NCBI RefSeq assembly: GCF_907164915.1
Contig: NC_061863.1
Coordinates: 3,037,840-3,101,839 of the forward strand
Direction of reading: 5' to 3'
DNA length: 64,000 nt
From: Impatiens glandulifera
Lineage: Eukaryota; Streptophyta; Magnoliopsida; Ericales; Balsaminaceae
In this document: piece by piece, positions 28,020 to 40,065 of the stretch
Layout: each line of letters begins with the position of its first letter
Position numbering within the stretch: position 1 is the first letter of the stretch
Position numbers and translations under genes: made by a program
The notes under the pieces: model-generated
What the model was told of the DNA's origin: nothing
Seen by the model: the letters and a program-made list of their open reading frames with translations, nothing else
Databases searched by the model: none

Positions 28020-28272
28020 TTATCTTTTAAAACCCTAATTTGCGTTCTCTACTTGGCCATTGACAGTTTTGAGATTCCGTTGGTTTCGCCGTCGCCGTCG
28101 TGGAGAACCTCAGATTAGGGCTCAGGCAAGACTTCATAATCTCTCTCGCCGTCGCTGTCTCTGTTTCCGTCGCTGTCTCCGTTGCCGTCGCGAGAACATC
28201 CAAATTTGCGTCAGGAAAGACTTCACAATCTCTCTCACTGTGACACATTTGCAAACCAGAAGTTCGTGAGGA
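28020..28272 (+). promoter_or_regulatory. mTERF promoter and leader: telo-box and CCGTCG-rich 5' UTR
   Basis: aaaaccctaattt at 28029 matches the plant telo-box (AAACCCTAA). A run of gccgtcgccgtcg follows, then a leader that contains the phrase caggcaagacttcataatct twice in slightly different forms (about 28122 and 28209). Matching arrangements precede the other mTERF copies at 47795, 56395 and 58620. Confidence 0.65.
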
Positions 28273-29367
28273 ATGACTTCGTATATCTACAGAACAATCG
28301 TCTCTCACTCTCCTAGAAATTGTATGAGTCATTCCATTTTCTTCTCTCTCAGAAACTTCTCCTCCTCTTCCTCCGGCAACAACCGTGTTATCTCCGCCGA
28401 ATACTTAAACACGCATCACAATTTCTCCACGGAGGTCGCGACGAAGTTCTCCACCATTTTCCGTTCAATAGATCCCGATAATTGCGACTCAATCATCTCA
28501 GTTTTGAAAAACAACGGATTCTCTCACACTGATGTAGAGCGAATCTTCAGCCGGAACCCTAGCATTGTATCCGCAAACCCTCACAAAACCGTCGCGCCCA
28601 AAATCAAGGTTTTCCTCGATTCCGGTTTCTCTCCCGCTGAAACTACAGATATTTTCGTTATTGATCCTTATGTTGTACATCGCAGCACCGATCATCTTTC
28701 TTCCACAATTTCCAAACTGAAGGAAATTCTTGGATCTGGTGCTAAAGTGTACAACTTCTTGAAAGCAGGACGGTTTCCCTCCACTTCATTGGAGAAGAAT
28801 CTGATACCTAACATCAAATTATTACATAGTTTTGGATTAAAATCAGAGCAGATTGGTAGATACATGTCTCGAAATCCAAGCAGCTTCTTTCTCCGGACAG
28901 AAAGAATGATGGAGCTTGTTAACAAGGCAGGTGAATTAGGTATTAGTAGGACCTGCAATATGCTTATTCCCACAATTGGAACCCTAAGTTGTATCTCAAA
29001 GGGTAATTGGGAGAGAAAATTGAAGGTATTCAAGGGTTTGGGTCTTAGAGAAGATGATATTTCTCAAATGGCTAGGAGAATGCCTCAGGTATTTAGTGTT
29101 TCAGAGAGGAAGATCAAGGTAATGGCTAATTTTATAGTTAGTACCGGTGATACTGATATATCTGCCATTGCTCGATGCCCTTTGCTGTTAATGTATAGTC
29201 TGGAGAAGAGATTGAAACCGCGATTGCAGGTCATTGAAGCTTTGAAGAAGAAGCATTTGCTTCATGAGAAACCTAATCTGGTAACTGTTTTCAAGTTGAC
29301 CAATGTTAACTTCATGAATAAATTTGTTCTTCCTTATTCTGATAATGGTATCTTTATTGAGTTATAG
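28273..29367 (+). CDS. mTERF-family protein, probably mitochondrial (copy 1)
   Basis: Intronless frame of 364 residues. mTERF proteins bind organellar nucleic acids through about 30-residue helical repeats and affect transcription, splicing or translation in mitochondria or plastids. The first 35-40 residues are rich in Ser, Arg and hydroxylated residues (SIFFSLRNFSSSSSG), as in organelle presequences. Repeats of the form LKNNGFSHTDVERIFSRNPS, LDSGFSPAETTDIFVIDP, LHSFGLKSEQIGRYMSRNPS and KGLGLREDDISQMARRMPQV show the family pattern. The C-terminal LEKRLKPRLQVIEALKKK is shared by all copies here. The start was chosen by alignment with the copies at 56581 and 58817. No defects were seen. Confidence 0.92.
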   Translation: MTSYIYRTIVSHSPRNCMSHSIFFSLRNFSSSSSGNNRVISAEYLNTHHNFSTEVATKFSTIFRSIDPDNCDSIISVLKNNGFSHTDVERIFSRNPSIVSANPHKTVAPKIKVFLDSGFSPAETTDIFVIDPYVVHRSTDHLSSTISKLKEILGSGAKVYNFLKAGRFPSTSLEKNLIPNIKLLHSFGLKSEQIGRYMSRNPSSFFLRTERMMELVNKAGELGISRTCNMLIPTIGTLSCISKGNWERKLKVFKGLGLREDDISQMARRMPQVFSVSERKIKVMANFIVSTGDTDISAIARCPLLLMYSLEKRLKPRLQVIEALKKKHLLHEKPNLVTVFKLTNVNFMNKFVLPYSDNGIFIEL

Positions 29368-29955
29368 TTTTGTATTCTTGTCAAAGAATTTAAAGTTTAT
29401 TTATACAATGCTGAAATGAAGGATCTTATTGAGACACTATGGAATCGGGATAAGAAATTCCTACGAGAATTGAATTTGAGATGTTTATTGTATTTTAGGC
29501 AAAATTCTTTGCACCTTAGCAAACCTAATGAGTTGAAAATGCTTGAATTGTTGATTACTAAAGGAGCGATTCAAAATCTACGATCATGTCTCTTCATTGA
29601 CTGGTTAGTTGTCTACGATGGCGTCGTTTTCTTACTTTTTGATGTAAGGATGTTTTCGATTTTTTTGTTTTTGAGGAGTCAGATAGTTTTCTTTTATATT
29701 GTTATAATTTATATTTATTTGTTATCGAGTGATCAGGAATTTGATAGGATAATAATTGTATTATGTCCCGAACACTGGTAAATCTATAAAATTGTAATAT
29801 ATTTATGACTTGATTCCCCTATTACTAGTCACCAATTTCTTTGATTTTGAGGATGCTTTGTTTAATCAAATCAATACAAATTCTTAAGTGAGTCCAAGGT
29901 TTAAAAACTTTCTTATTTTTTTAATCTAGTTCGTTCTTTATTTCCTAACAAAGTA
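29368..29955. other. 3' flank of mTERF copy 1
   Basis: A 121-residue frame at 29416-29781 is open, but its second half is a hydrophobic, AT-driven stretch. I recognise no family and do not call it a gene. Confidence 0.4.
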
Positions 29956-29959
29956 AGGT

Positions 29960-30370
29960 TCTGGAAACCATTTCAATTATTTGGCGAATTTTTGCTGGTC
30001 AGACTGAGTTTTGTTAGGAGAAACTGTCTTCGGGTCAGTCAGAGAGCTAACAACTGCACAAAAGTCGAAGCCCGTGTTGGAGCTCGAACCTTGGTGTAGG
30101 GCGAACAAAATTTGTGCGGTCTGGAACCTGGGGGTTTGCGGAGAGAAATCCTTTCTTTCTCGTCTACTCAGGGGGTGCGGACACACTTGCGCGCGTTTGG
30201 AGAACTTTTGGTGAAAGTCAGGAGATAGGAGTTACTAGGTCATCACCGTCGGTGAGCTGCCAACTAGGTTGTCAATTTCGCCCACACTGAGAAAAAATAT
30301 TGAAATTTAGGTCCAGATCAGTGTAGTCGATTAACCATTCCCGAATTGGGAATTTTCAGTCCGTTAACAA
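29960..30370. other. GC-richer patch of unknown origin
   Basis: This stretch (for example ggtgcggacacacttgcgcg) stands out from AT-rich flanks and sits just before the truncated mTERF copy. Overlapping frames of 67-69 residues on both strands have no recognisable similarity. An inserted fragment of an LTR or other element is possible. Confidence 0.4.
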
Positions 30371-30479
30371 CTGTATTTTAAAACCTTGCAAATACATTTG
30401 TTTTAAATGATAACATTGAACCATTTTGTAAAATCTATTTATATTTATATATCCTTTTTTTCACAATACAAAGAAATCA

Positions 30480-31304
30480 TGTTAGCTCCAATGATAAATG
30501 CAAAACCGTCGAGCTCAAAATCAAGGTATTCCTCGATTCCGGTTTCTCCCCCTCAGAAACAGTAGGTATTATCGCATTTGATCATTGGATTTTGACTCGT
30601 AGCACCGATCATCTCACATCTACAATTGTTAAATTGAAGGAGATTTTAGGTTCTGATTCTAAAGTTTACAATTTCCTGAAAGTTGGTAGGTTTCCTGCAG
30701 TTTCTTTGGAGAAGAATTTGATACCTAACATCAAATTATTACAGAGTTTCGGAGGGAATTTAGAGCAGATGAGGAATTCTATTTCAAAGTATCCAAGGAA
30801 CTTCACTGTTCGAACAGAGAAGATGATGGAATTTGTTAAGAAGGCTGAAGATTTAGGTATCAGTAGGAGTGTTCATATCCTTCTTCCAACAATTAGAACC
30901 ATTGGTTTTATGTCTAAAGATAGATGGGATAGCAAATTGAAACTCTTCAGGGATCTTGGTTTTAGAGATGATGAAATCCCTGAAATGCTTAAGAGGAATC
31001 CTCAGGTGGTTGCTGTTTCAGAAACAAAGATCAAAGAGATCACAAAGTTTTTACTGAGCACAGGAGAGGCTAACATTTCTACGATTGCTCGTTACTCTAT
31101 TTTTTGTTAATGTTTAGTCTTGAAAAGAGATTAAAACCTCGGTTGCAGATGCTGAAAGCTTTGAAGAACATGAATTTGATTCATGAGAAATATGCTTTGA
31201 TAACTGTTTGCTCCTTGACGAAAACCAATTTCATGAAAAAATTTGTGCTTCCTTATTCGGATAATGACAATCTATTGAGTTCTTATTTGGCTTCATCGAA
31301 TTGA
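30480..31304 (+). pseudogene. mTERF-family pseudogene (copy 2): 5' truncated and frameshifted
   Basis: Homology starts abruptly near 30480 at the position equivalent to residue ~110 of the intact copies (KTVELKIKVFLDSGFSPSET). It continues through RSTDHLTSTIVKLKEILGSD and FRDLGFRDDEIPEMLKRNPQ to ARYSIF. Near 31100 a single-base change of frame moves the rest (LLMFSLEKRLKPRLQMLKAL and the C-terminus to 31304) into another frame. The presequence, first repeats and promoter are missing, and AT-rich DNA lies immediately upstream. It is closest in wording to copy 4 at 58817. Confidence 0.85.
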
Positions 31305-32780
31305 TTGAAAAGTTCTTGGCTGAAATGAAACTGAATTTCTCTTTACATGGTGGCTTTTGGCTAGAATCATAAATGGAAGTGTCTTCAATTGGCAATCTAC
31401 TGGTATGTTTTCTTATTCTTTGGATTTTGTGTTTGAGGATTATAGCCATTTCCAATTTTGAACTATCTAAATGTAATGGGTGAAGATTATTATCTAATTT
31501 ACATCATTACAAAACAACACAAAATCATTTTCAATATGATAGAACAATAATATATGCCCATTTGGAAACACTTTCTAAACAAAAAAATATAACAAATTTA
31601 TGAATATATATGTAAGTTATTGTATAATTTTGTCTAATCTAATTTAAAGAAATTTGGGAGCCCTCTTTACTAAGACCTAATATTAGTTGTCTTTCTTCTC
31701 CAACCAATTTTGGGCTTTTCAATCATATAATATTGAAGTCTTAAGTTGTTGATTTTCAAGTTTTGAATTTTTTTTCTTTTATAGGTTTTTCTACTTGAGT
31801 AATGTCAAATTTGTACCAGATATTCAAATATACACTCGAATTAGGGTGACGATGACTATATTCTCGGTAAAATTTTGAGTTTTGAGGCCTAACCCTTAAA
31901 AACAATAGTTTTGACTTAGATTTTGGTTTAAGTTTAAATAAATTGGGTTATGACTCTTAATTTTAGTTTAGTGGGATGTTAATAGGAAACATGTGAACTT
32001 TATTCTTTTATACCTTGTTTGATATGGCCCATATGGTTATTTTTAGAATTTTACTGTTTTATTTATTTACTTTTTATTTTATTTTATTTTAACATCACTA
32101 TCATTTTAACTATCACATTTACAATTTTTAATAATAAAATAGTTTTATTTATTTTTATTAAATTTTAATTTTAATAAAAAAAAACGCCTTAAATAAAAGT
32201 GAGTGTAGGTTGTCATTCTTGTTACATAAAAAATATTAAACTAAAAAAATCCCGAATAACTGTGTTGTTTTTTTAAGACAAATTGGTGTAATATGTGTCT
32301 TACCAGTAAAAGATTTTTAATTTCTCTCTTATTAACCTTTCAACTCATTGAATGATGTCAATCATATTAAAAATAGTATTATCTCGTAAAAACATGTTTA
32401 ATTTATAAATGATATTCAATTTTGTTTTATTTCTCTCCTTACTTTGTAATGTAAGGTATATTGTATCTATTTTGTTCCGTTCACTGTTATTTTTTTTAAA
32501 TATATTATAACTAATTTTAAATTTTTTAGACTTGTTTTTATTGTATATAAAATAAAACAAATCAGACAATAGAATTGAACATGCAAGTTTATTTGGGCAA
32601 CAATTATTGCTTTATTTTATAATATAAAATTTGTGTGTTTTAAAGTAAGGTTTTCTAGAATTTTGAATAATTTTTACAATTGTTTTCATTTTTATCTATG
32701 TATGATTTAGGTAGCTGACATAATACTTTAAACATTTAAGTATTTGAAGTCTTTATATATTATTATCCCTATTTGTTTTT
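31305..32780. repeat. Spacer duplicated in the second mTERF/kinase block
   Basis: From about 32340 to 32780 the sequence matches 48135-48680, for example acaattgttttcatttttat and tatattataa(c/t)taatttt, with small indels. The portion 31380-31420 shares an mTERF 3' UTR phrase with 57795 and 60065. No gene is present. Confidence 0.7.
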
Positions 32781-33553
32781 AATCTGATGTGTATTCATTC
32801 GGTGTTGTGATAAAATGGTTGATCAAATAATTGATTCTAGTTTTAGGGGACAAATCTCAGATTGTTCTCTGAAGTTAGTTGTTCATTAAACTTGTAAATC
32901 TATGTTTGCATCCAAAGTCACAAAGCATCTAGAATCATTGGTTGATGGACTCAATTTCTTAAGGTGAGAAAGAGTTCTAGTGACTTTGGTTTCAATTTTT
33001 GGTACCCGACAACTTTCCAAGGAACCACCCTAGATTTGAGAAGAAATCGAGATTTGTTAGTTACAAATGATCCGATATCTAGATCCAAAGCCTTCCTCTT
33101 CCTCAACCCCTTTTCAAAACTCAATTGAGAAAAGAAAGAAAGTGGGATGGGATGAAGAGATGACCCCTCTTCAAAACTCAATTGATAATTGTACTTGGGA
33201 GACATAAACAAAATCAAGCTGTATTTTTAGATTTGTCAATCAATTTTTTCAAAATAGGTGAGAAAATTGGCTGAAGAAATTCTTCATTTCTTCAGCATTT
33301 GATTACCCAACTTGAAACAAAAACTCATATCTTCATATAAAAAGTTCATATAAAAAGGGAGCTTTTCGAACCCTAGTATATTTGTATTCATTTCATATTC
33401 ATAATTTGTCTTGAAGAACTTTTCTAAACCCTAAAATAAATTGGTTTATTTGTTGTGTTAATCTAGTTCACTTCTTATTTTTAAGTTTTTATTTTGTCTA
33501 TCTACCATAATTCAGAGCCTTTTGGAAATGTGATTTTAGGTTATTTGTTATAC
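32781..33553 (+). pseudogene. 3' scrap of the receptor-kinase gene (first block)
   Basis: Matches 53566-54480. It begins ttcattcggtgttgtga (kinase SFGVV), lacks about 100 bases present in the other copy, then continues with aaaatggttgatcaaataat (KMVDQIID). The C-terminal tail (PISRSKA, SIEKRKKVGWDEE) and 3' flank follow. Stops and frameshifts rule out function. The rest of the gene is absent here. Confidence 0.8.
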
Positions 33554-35260
33554 TTATAATATTAAAGATTTTATTTAATTATTTTGGTATTTAAAAAATA
33601 AAAATACAAAATATACAAAATATATATATTCTATAAAAGATTTTCTTGAAAATTTTGTTAATTATTTTTTTTATAATTAATTAGGTTAATTAAATTTGTT
33701 AATGGTTAATTAAATTTGTTGCTTTAAGATTAAATATGATTATTTTCTTTTAAAAAAGATTAATTTTTTTAATTTTTTTATTTATTTAACAAATAGGCTG
33801 GGCTTTTCAGTTCCCTATCATAGACTTCAGTTTTTATTTTCTCCAGAAAATCACACATATGCTGCCCACCCAACCATTATGGTTGTGTCATAAATAAGTG
33901 TTTTGTTTAGGGATTTCGGCTAGGTCCATTTAAAATCGAACGAGCAGATTCTTTGTTTTTTTTTCTGGATTTGATTTGTCTATTTCATTTAACAATTTTT
34001 TACTGTTTTAAAATCTTCCTGTTTATTTTTTTAATTTCTACATCATAACTTTGTGAATATGTAAAATAAAATAAAATAAATAAATTACGACCCTACAAAT
34101 ATAAATTATTGAGAAAAGCAAGAGCAATCTTTTGTGGGAGTTTGCACGCGAAGACATTCCACTATTGCTCCACTCACAAATTAATACAGGTTCAATAAGG
34201 GCTTGTTTGATCTAGTGTTATTTATAAAAAAAATCAAGAGAATAATTATGATCGCTTTTTTGAGGAAGTGGTTGTGGGTTTTGTTTGGGTTTTTTTCTAA
34301 GAAATTTTTATTTGATTAAAAGTATGAAAAAAATAGTTTTTATTTATTTTTGACTAAATTACTCTTTTATCTCCATTTTTATTTCTATTTCCAATTTTTT
34401 AAAAAAATATTTAGATGATTCATTAAATAAAGAAATAAAGAAAAATAATTTATTATTATATTAGTTTGATCTACAAAACTATTTTTATAAATTAAAAAAA
34501 TTAAAGTATTTATATTTAATATTTTGCTTAATTATTTTATATATTAAGATATATATTATAAATAATAAATAAAAATGTATTTAAATATATATTTTATTAT
34601 TAAAATAATTTTATATAAATATATAAAAATATTTGAAATAAATTAAATAGACAAGAGAGAATAAATAAAATGATTATAAAGAGATTAAATAGATGAGAGA
34701 ATGAATAAAATGATTAGAAATGAATTAAAAAATTGAGTTTAAATGCAAAAGTGTGTTTGATTATAATTTTATGTGTGAGCTTATTACGCAAAGTTACTGT
34801 ACTAACTTATTACGCAAACGTCCATTAAAAAAAAGTTACAGTCATAATATTACCGATATAAATTAAAGATGTGAATAATAGTAATTATAACACATAAATA
34901 AAACAGTATATATATGAAAATTCAATAAAAAAAAAAAATAATGAACAAATAATTAAAACTTTAAGAATCACAAACTATTCATTTTAATAAATTCTAAATA
35001 AGATCGTATGTATCATAATTTTTACTATCATTTTTATTTTTCTTTGTTTTTACAAATTATAATTATAACAATTAAATCACTTAATTCATTAATTTAAATA
35101 TTTTGTTTTTATTCATCAACTAAAATATCTTTTTATTTATTAATTCTATATTTTAAGTGTTAAATCTAAAATAATATTTTAATAACTTATCTTACAAAAA
35201 TTCAAATAATTTAATTTTTTATCTAACAATATTTTAAAATAATCTAAAAAACCCAAGATC
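33554..35260. other. AT-rich intergenic DNA, possible decayed MITE
   Basis: gggcttgtttgatctagtg near 34199 and its imperfect complement gatcaaactagcac near 35258 could be ends of an old Tourist-like element about 1.07 kb long. The interior is noncoding. Support is weak. Confidence 0.3.
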
Positions 35261-35799
35261 AAACTAGCACTTTTTGTTGAATAATTTAATTGGTTTTATA
35301 TTTACAAATATTATAATAAGTAAAAAAAAATGTAAAACATGGGATGCCCGACAAAAGTTTTGAAGAAATGGAACTTGAAAAAGACACCTGTGGGCTGTGG
35401 TCACGGGTGTACATGCCCCGGCCCACTCATTTGTCTTGTCAAATAAACCATTGCAAATACAAGGTCTTGTTTGAATATACTTCCGATGCCCACCCAAGCA
35501 TCTATATAACTAACATCTAATAGACACTTTTTTATCATCACCACTACCTCGTTTTCTTGTTTTATTTCTCTCTTTTGTTTCTGTTTCTCGGCATCTCTCA
35601 TCCATTAAGTAGGCTAGTTCGTCTTCTTTGTTTTGGGTTAAGTATCCGAAAACACGAAAACATCGATCTCATTCCTTCAATTATTTCTCATTTTATTTGA
35701 TCACTTTTAAAGGTATTTTTTGAATTTATTGTTATGAAATAAATATGATTTTTTTTTTTATAATTTTTTTATGTTATTATAACTTTCGTGTGCGTATTT

Positions 35800-36407
35800 G
35801 CAGAATTAATTATGAATGAAGACGTATCAAATTTAATATCATTTGCTTTTTATTCCTACTCAACAGATGATATGAACTTCAAAATTAAGGTAATTTTTAT
35901 CATAAAAAATTGTCTGATGTAAGGTATAAAGCCGACGCTTCAATTTCTCTAACCGTGGGAGATACATGATGAACTTCCTCTAACTCTCCTCCACTACTTT
36001 TGCAGCACCTTCACTTCAGGAGCAAATTACAAAGTTTGTCTAGTTGGATATTTTGCCTTTGTTATCTTGTAAAATTAATTCTTCAGTGTTCTAGGCCCGA
36101 GAATGATCCATTAAGAGCACTTCAGGGATTAGAAAACTTGGTAGTGCTTCATCTTCTAGAAGATTCTTATTCGGGAGAAGAATTAAACTGTGATATTGAA
36201 GGAAGCTATCCAAAATTTAAGAAGCCCCATGAACTGAGGTTTTTGAAGATAAGTCCTTTTCATCTGGCTCCACGAGATATTGTGCATCTTTTCGGGACAA
36301 ATACATTTGTATTCATCACCTCGAAAAGCTTTTATGCAGAAAAGGGTCCAAAACTCTTCATTAGACAAAGAATTAAGATTGAAAATGTGATTGATAGTTT
36401 CGGTTGA
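35800..36407 (+). pseudogene. RPM1-like NLR leucine-rich-repeat fragment
   Basis: A short frame at 35812-35889 (MNEDVSNLISFAFYS) lies between acceptor-like and donor-like sites. After another acceptor-like cag near 36006 the frame reads KLQSLSSWIFCLCYLVKLIL, DPLRALQGLENLVVLHL and SYSGEELNCD. This is the late LRR pattern of RPM1-type CC-NLR proteins (W-I-x-S/C-L, DPL..LQ.L.NL..L, Y.GE.L). The coiled coil, NB-ARC and most LRRs are missing. The last ~35 residues before the stop at 36407 do not fit the LRR pattern. Confidence 0.6.
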
Positions 36408-36789
36408 GGAGGTTATGTCTCCGGGGTTACTTGTAATGAATATAAAAACATTGAAAACAAAGTTAGAGGTTAAAGTGTATGTACTTGACCTATCACTTTC
36501 ATTTTCAAAGTGGTAAGACCGCTAATATATGTTTTATTTGTAAAAGAAATAGATACAATGATAATATGCTTAAAGAGAGTTCGGTACTCTTCAATCACAT
36601 TTTTATTTAGAATATTTTTTATATTAAACTTCAATCTAATCTCAATCCATAGAAAAAACTAATATATATCTAATCTTTGGACATCATGGTTTGTTAAATA
36701 CATGTATCATGGATTACTCAATAGATTTATTTTTGTATTTATCTTTGGATTAAACAAAATACATTTATATATTACTTAATATATATACA

Positions 36790-37139
36790 TATAAATAATT
36801 ATTTTATCAAATCTAAGTATACATAATAATGTAGAATAGTTGGTAATATATTAAACTTATTATTAATGTTGAAAATACTTTATGGATTCTGAATGAATCT
36901 GAGTAGAAAGTATTGATAAATTTATTTAATATTTTTGGATTAAATACATTATTTGAACATTAATTTAAATAAGATAATATTTTAAATTATTAATATTTTG
37001 TAATAAATTTAAATAAAAAATACAAACTTAAAACAAATTTTCTTATTTTCTATTAACAATTTTTTTTCATTTTTCAAAATTATCATGTTTGTATTAAAAA
37101 TGTTGATAAAAAAATTGTATTTAGCTTGAACTAAAAATT
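36790..37139. repeat. Left copy of a 350-bp direct repeat flanking an LTR fragment
   Basis: Nearly identical to 38942-39289, from tataaataattattttatca to tagcttgaactaaaaatt. The left copy joins the retroelement interior; the right copy starts exactly at the LTR end. Confidence 0.85.
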
Positions 37140-38941
37140 AATGTCATTTAAACGTTATAATCTATATTTTTGACTTATGTCAAAAAATAAAATATTTTTA
37201 TGTAAAATATATAATTGTTTACACGAAGGCAGAATAGTTCAAAGACATTTTGTCTACTAGTTAGCCAAGTAAACAATATTTTCATAAAAAATTAAATGAT
37301 AAGCATGTACGAATGACTATGCTTCTTATTAGAAGATGTTCTAAGGTTAACTAAGAATGTACAAACATAAATTTCTAATTATTGTGATAGTAATTGAAAA
37401 TTGGACAAGCTTAGAGTCAGTGACAAGTCTAGACATACACGTCATAGACATAATGTCATTAGACTATACTCTCTAATGGAGTTATCAAATTTGACTATGT
37501 AAGTCAAAGATAACATTGTGGATCCACTAATCAGATTATTGAATAGAGAGATAGTTTGAAGTCTTTTGAGACATTAGCCTACTATAAGTTGGTATGAAGG
37601 AAAACCCAACCTATGCAGACTGGAGATCCCAAGAACTAGGTTCAATGGGACAACCTAATTGTACTGACTTGGAAAGTTATTGTTGAGGATTAATCCTATA
37701 ATGAAACAATATATATTTTGACGAGTATAAGCATATCGCTTTTAATGATTCTTTGTGAACAAAGAGATCACCTATGTGAGGGAGAAGTGTGACCGTTTTG
37801 AAGGAATTGTACGGCTCAATTCTAGACCCTCTCACAGAACCAGGCGCGTGTTCCATGGCCAAAACGGACACAACCATGAGAGTTTGACATGTATCAGGGA
37901 GAATTCTATGTGAAAGTGTGTAATCGTTTACACAAAAGGCAGAATAGTTCAAGGACATCGAGTCTACTAATTAGCTAGTAAAGTTATATGCTTTCACAAG
38001 GGAAGGTTCAAAGGGTTACACCTACCTATCCTATGTAGAATTCAACTGTTGAACCTTTCACCGGGTTAATCTTTCAATTTCCATTAATGTGGGGGATTGT
38101 TGGAATTTTTAAACTAATTCTATAAATTCCATTAATGAATGGAAATTAGAACGTGGGTAATAAAATCAAATCAAATTCACATGAAATTCAAACGTGAATT
38201 AAAGGGTGAAATTTGATCCAAATGTATAATTTAAATCAATTAATTTAAATTAATTGATCTAAAATGCCTTGATGACCAATTAACAAAACGTTGTTAATTT
38301 GTAGTGTAAATTACATGAGTTTGTTATTATTATTATTTGTTATAATAATTAATATTATTATTAACAAATTGGAAAACCATGTAACGTTAGTATTGAATTG
38401 TAAATGCCTTAATTGTTTTGGCAAACAATTACTCTATAATGAAGAGAAAAACGTTAAGGTAATGAAGAGGCAACCAATGTCAACCGTTGGATCAAATGAT
38501 GATTTTATTTAATGGTTTAAGTTTTCAACAATATAAGACCTCTCATCTTTAATCAAAAACTTACTTCATCATTTTCATTCTTTCTCACTCTAGAATTCCA
38601 AAAGTCTTCTTCTTGTTTTGTGAGTGTTCTTCAAGTTCTTTGTTCGATATTTCCGTTGAAACCTGGTGATAGATCAGGTACGCTGATCAAGTTCGATTAG
38701 TAGTGATTTTAGTGCAGAATCACTACAGGATTCGTTGTACCCTGGGAGACAGTAATCTGCGATAAGCTCCAGCACAAACGGGAGACGATGAAACTGTTTT
38801 AAGGGAAATGTGCTAAGCACATGCCTCGAATCAACAATTTATTCGGTGATATTATTTTTCATATATTTTATTTATTTCATTTATTTGTAACATCATTTTA
38901 TATATATTTCTGTAATTTATTTCAAGACAATATTTCTAACA
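37140..38941 (+). mobile_element. 5'-truncated LTR retrotransposon, same family as the 1-5402 element
   Basis: Bases 37148-38098 match the reverse complement of about 342-1295. They end with tgtgggggat (polypurine tract), then an LTR of 843 bp from tgttggaat (38099) to aaca (38941). There is no 5' LTR and no coding region for transposition. The antisense 93-residue frame is at 37958-37677. A 350-bp direct repeat surrounds it instead of a 5-bp target duplication. Confidence 0.85.
38099..38941 (+). repeat. 3' LTR of the truncated element
   Basis: Bounded by TGTTGG and CA. It shares the segment around 38690-38840 with 4640-4790 (reverse) but is diverged in its U3 part, so it belongs to a different subfamily or is older. 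Confidence 0.85.
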
Positions 38942-39289
38942 TATAAATAATTATTTTATCAAATCAAAGTATACATAATAATGTAGAATAGTTGGTATAT
39001 ATTAAACTTATTATTAATGTTGAAAATACTTTATGGATTCTGAATGAATCTGAGTAGAAAGTATTGATAAATTTATTTAATATTTTTGGATTAAATACAT
39101 TATTTGAACATTAATTTAAATAAGATAATATTTTAAATTATTAATATTTTGTAATAAATTTAAATAAAAAATACAAACTTAAAACAATTTTTCTTATTTT
39201 CTATTAACAATTTTTTTTATTTTTCAAAATTATCATGTTTGTATTAAAAATGTTGATAAAAAAATTGTATTTAGCTTGAACTAAAAATT
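38942..39289. repeat. Right copy of the 350-bp direct repeat
   Basis: See 36790-37139. Begins immediately after the terminal CA of the LTR. Confidence 0.85.
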
Positions 39290-39449
39290 TATCAAAAATT
39301 ATTTTTTTTAATCTAATTAAACTAAATATTTCCTACTAAATACAAAGAAAATAAATACTACTTTTTACTTTAATAATTTTAAAAAATAATGTGAAAAAAT
39401 AATAATTTTTAAATAATTTTAGTATTTTTTTATCTGAATAATAAATTAT

Positions 39450-40065
39450 GAAAAAATACATGTAAGAGGGTTTGCATATTAAAAATCAAATCAAATAACT
39501 GAAAATTTGAAAAATAACTCTAAATTCGATAATTTTGTCTCTTTGCTGTTTAAAGGGGACGAACACGGACTCGAGAAACCATCACCAACCGAATCGAAGG
39601 ATATGAGCAGCAATCGACCCACTAAAAATCAAAGAATTATTCGGCTCACAAAATTCTGGATAAAAAATTTGATTATATTAAATAAAATGTTGTATTGAAC
39701 AAAATATAACACAAACTCAAATAAGGCATCCTCCGAATTAAAAAAAAAATCATCAAAGGAGCATGATTTTTTTTATTATTATTAGCTTTCTTAAGTGGTG
39801 GAGTCAATAGTACGTTTAGGCATAGCTTTTTAGGTTCTTTATTCATGCTCATGCTGCTTTATTGTACTATCACCAAATAATTGAAGGAGAAATAAAAGTT
39901 ATAAAAGTTGATAAAGAGTTTATTTAAAGGTAATGTTTCTTGAAATTGAAGTTTAATAAAGGGGCTGATTTATTTATTTGTCCGGTTGATAATTAAAGAG
40001 AAATATAAAGTTATAAAAGTTGATAAAGGGTCTAAAGGTAATGTTTTTAAAAATAAAAGTAACAA
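39450..40065. repeat. Segment duplicated at about 42995-43700
   Basis: Shares catgtaagagggt, the block with acggactcga, caatcgacccactaaaa, and a later block with gaggagaaataaaagttata-type sequence. The short frame at 39507-39698 is disrupted in the other copy, so it is not a gene. Confidence 0.7.

Noticed and set aside
29416..29781. 121-residue ORF after mTERF copy 1
   Set aside because: Second half is a hydrophobic AT-driven stretch and no family or conserved context supports it.
35264..35601. Minus-strand ORFs with Cys/His residues
   Set aside because: They overlap a probable leader of the plus-strand NLR fragment and show no zinc-finger spacing.
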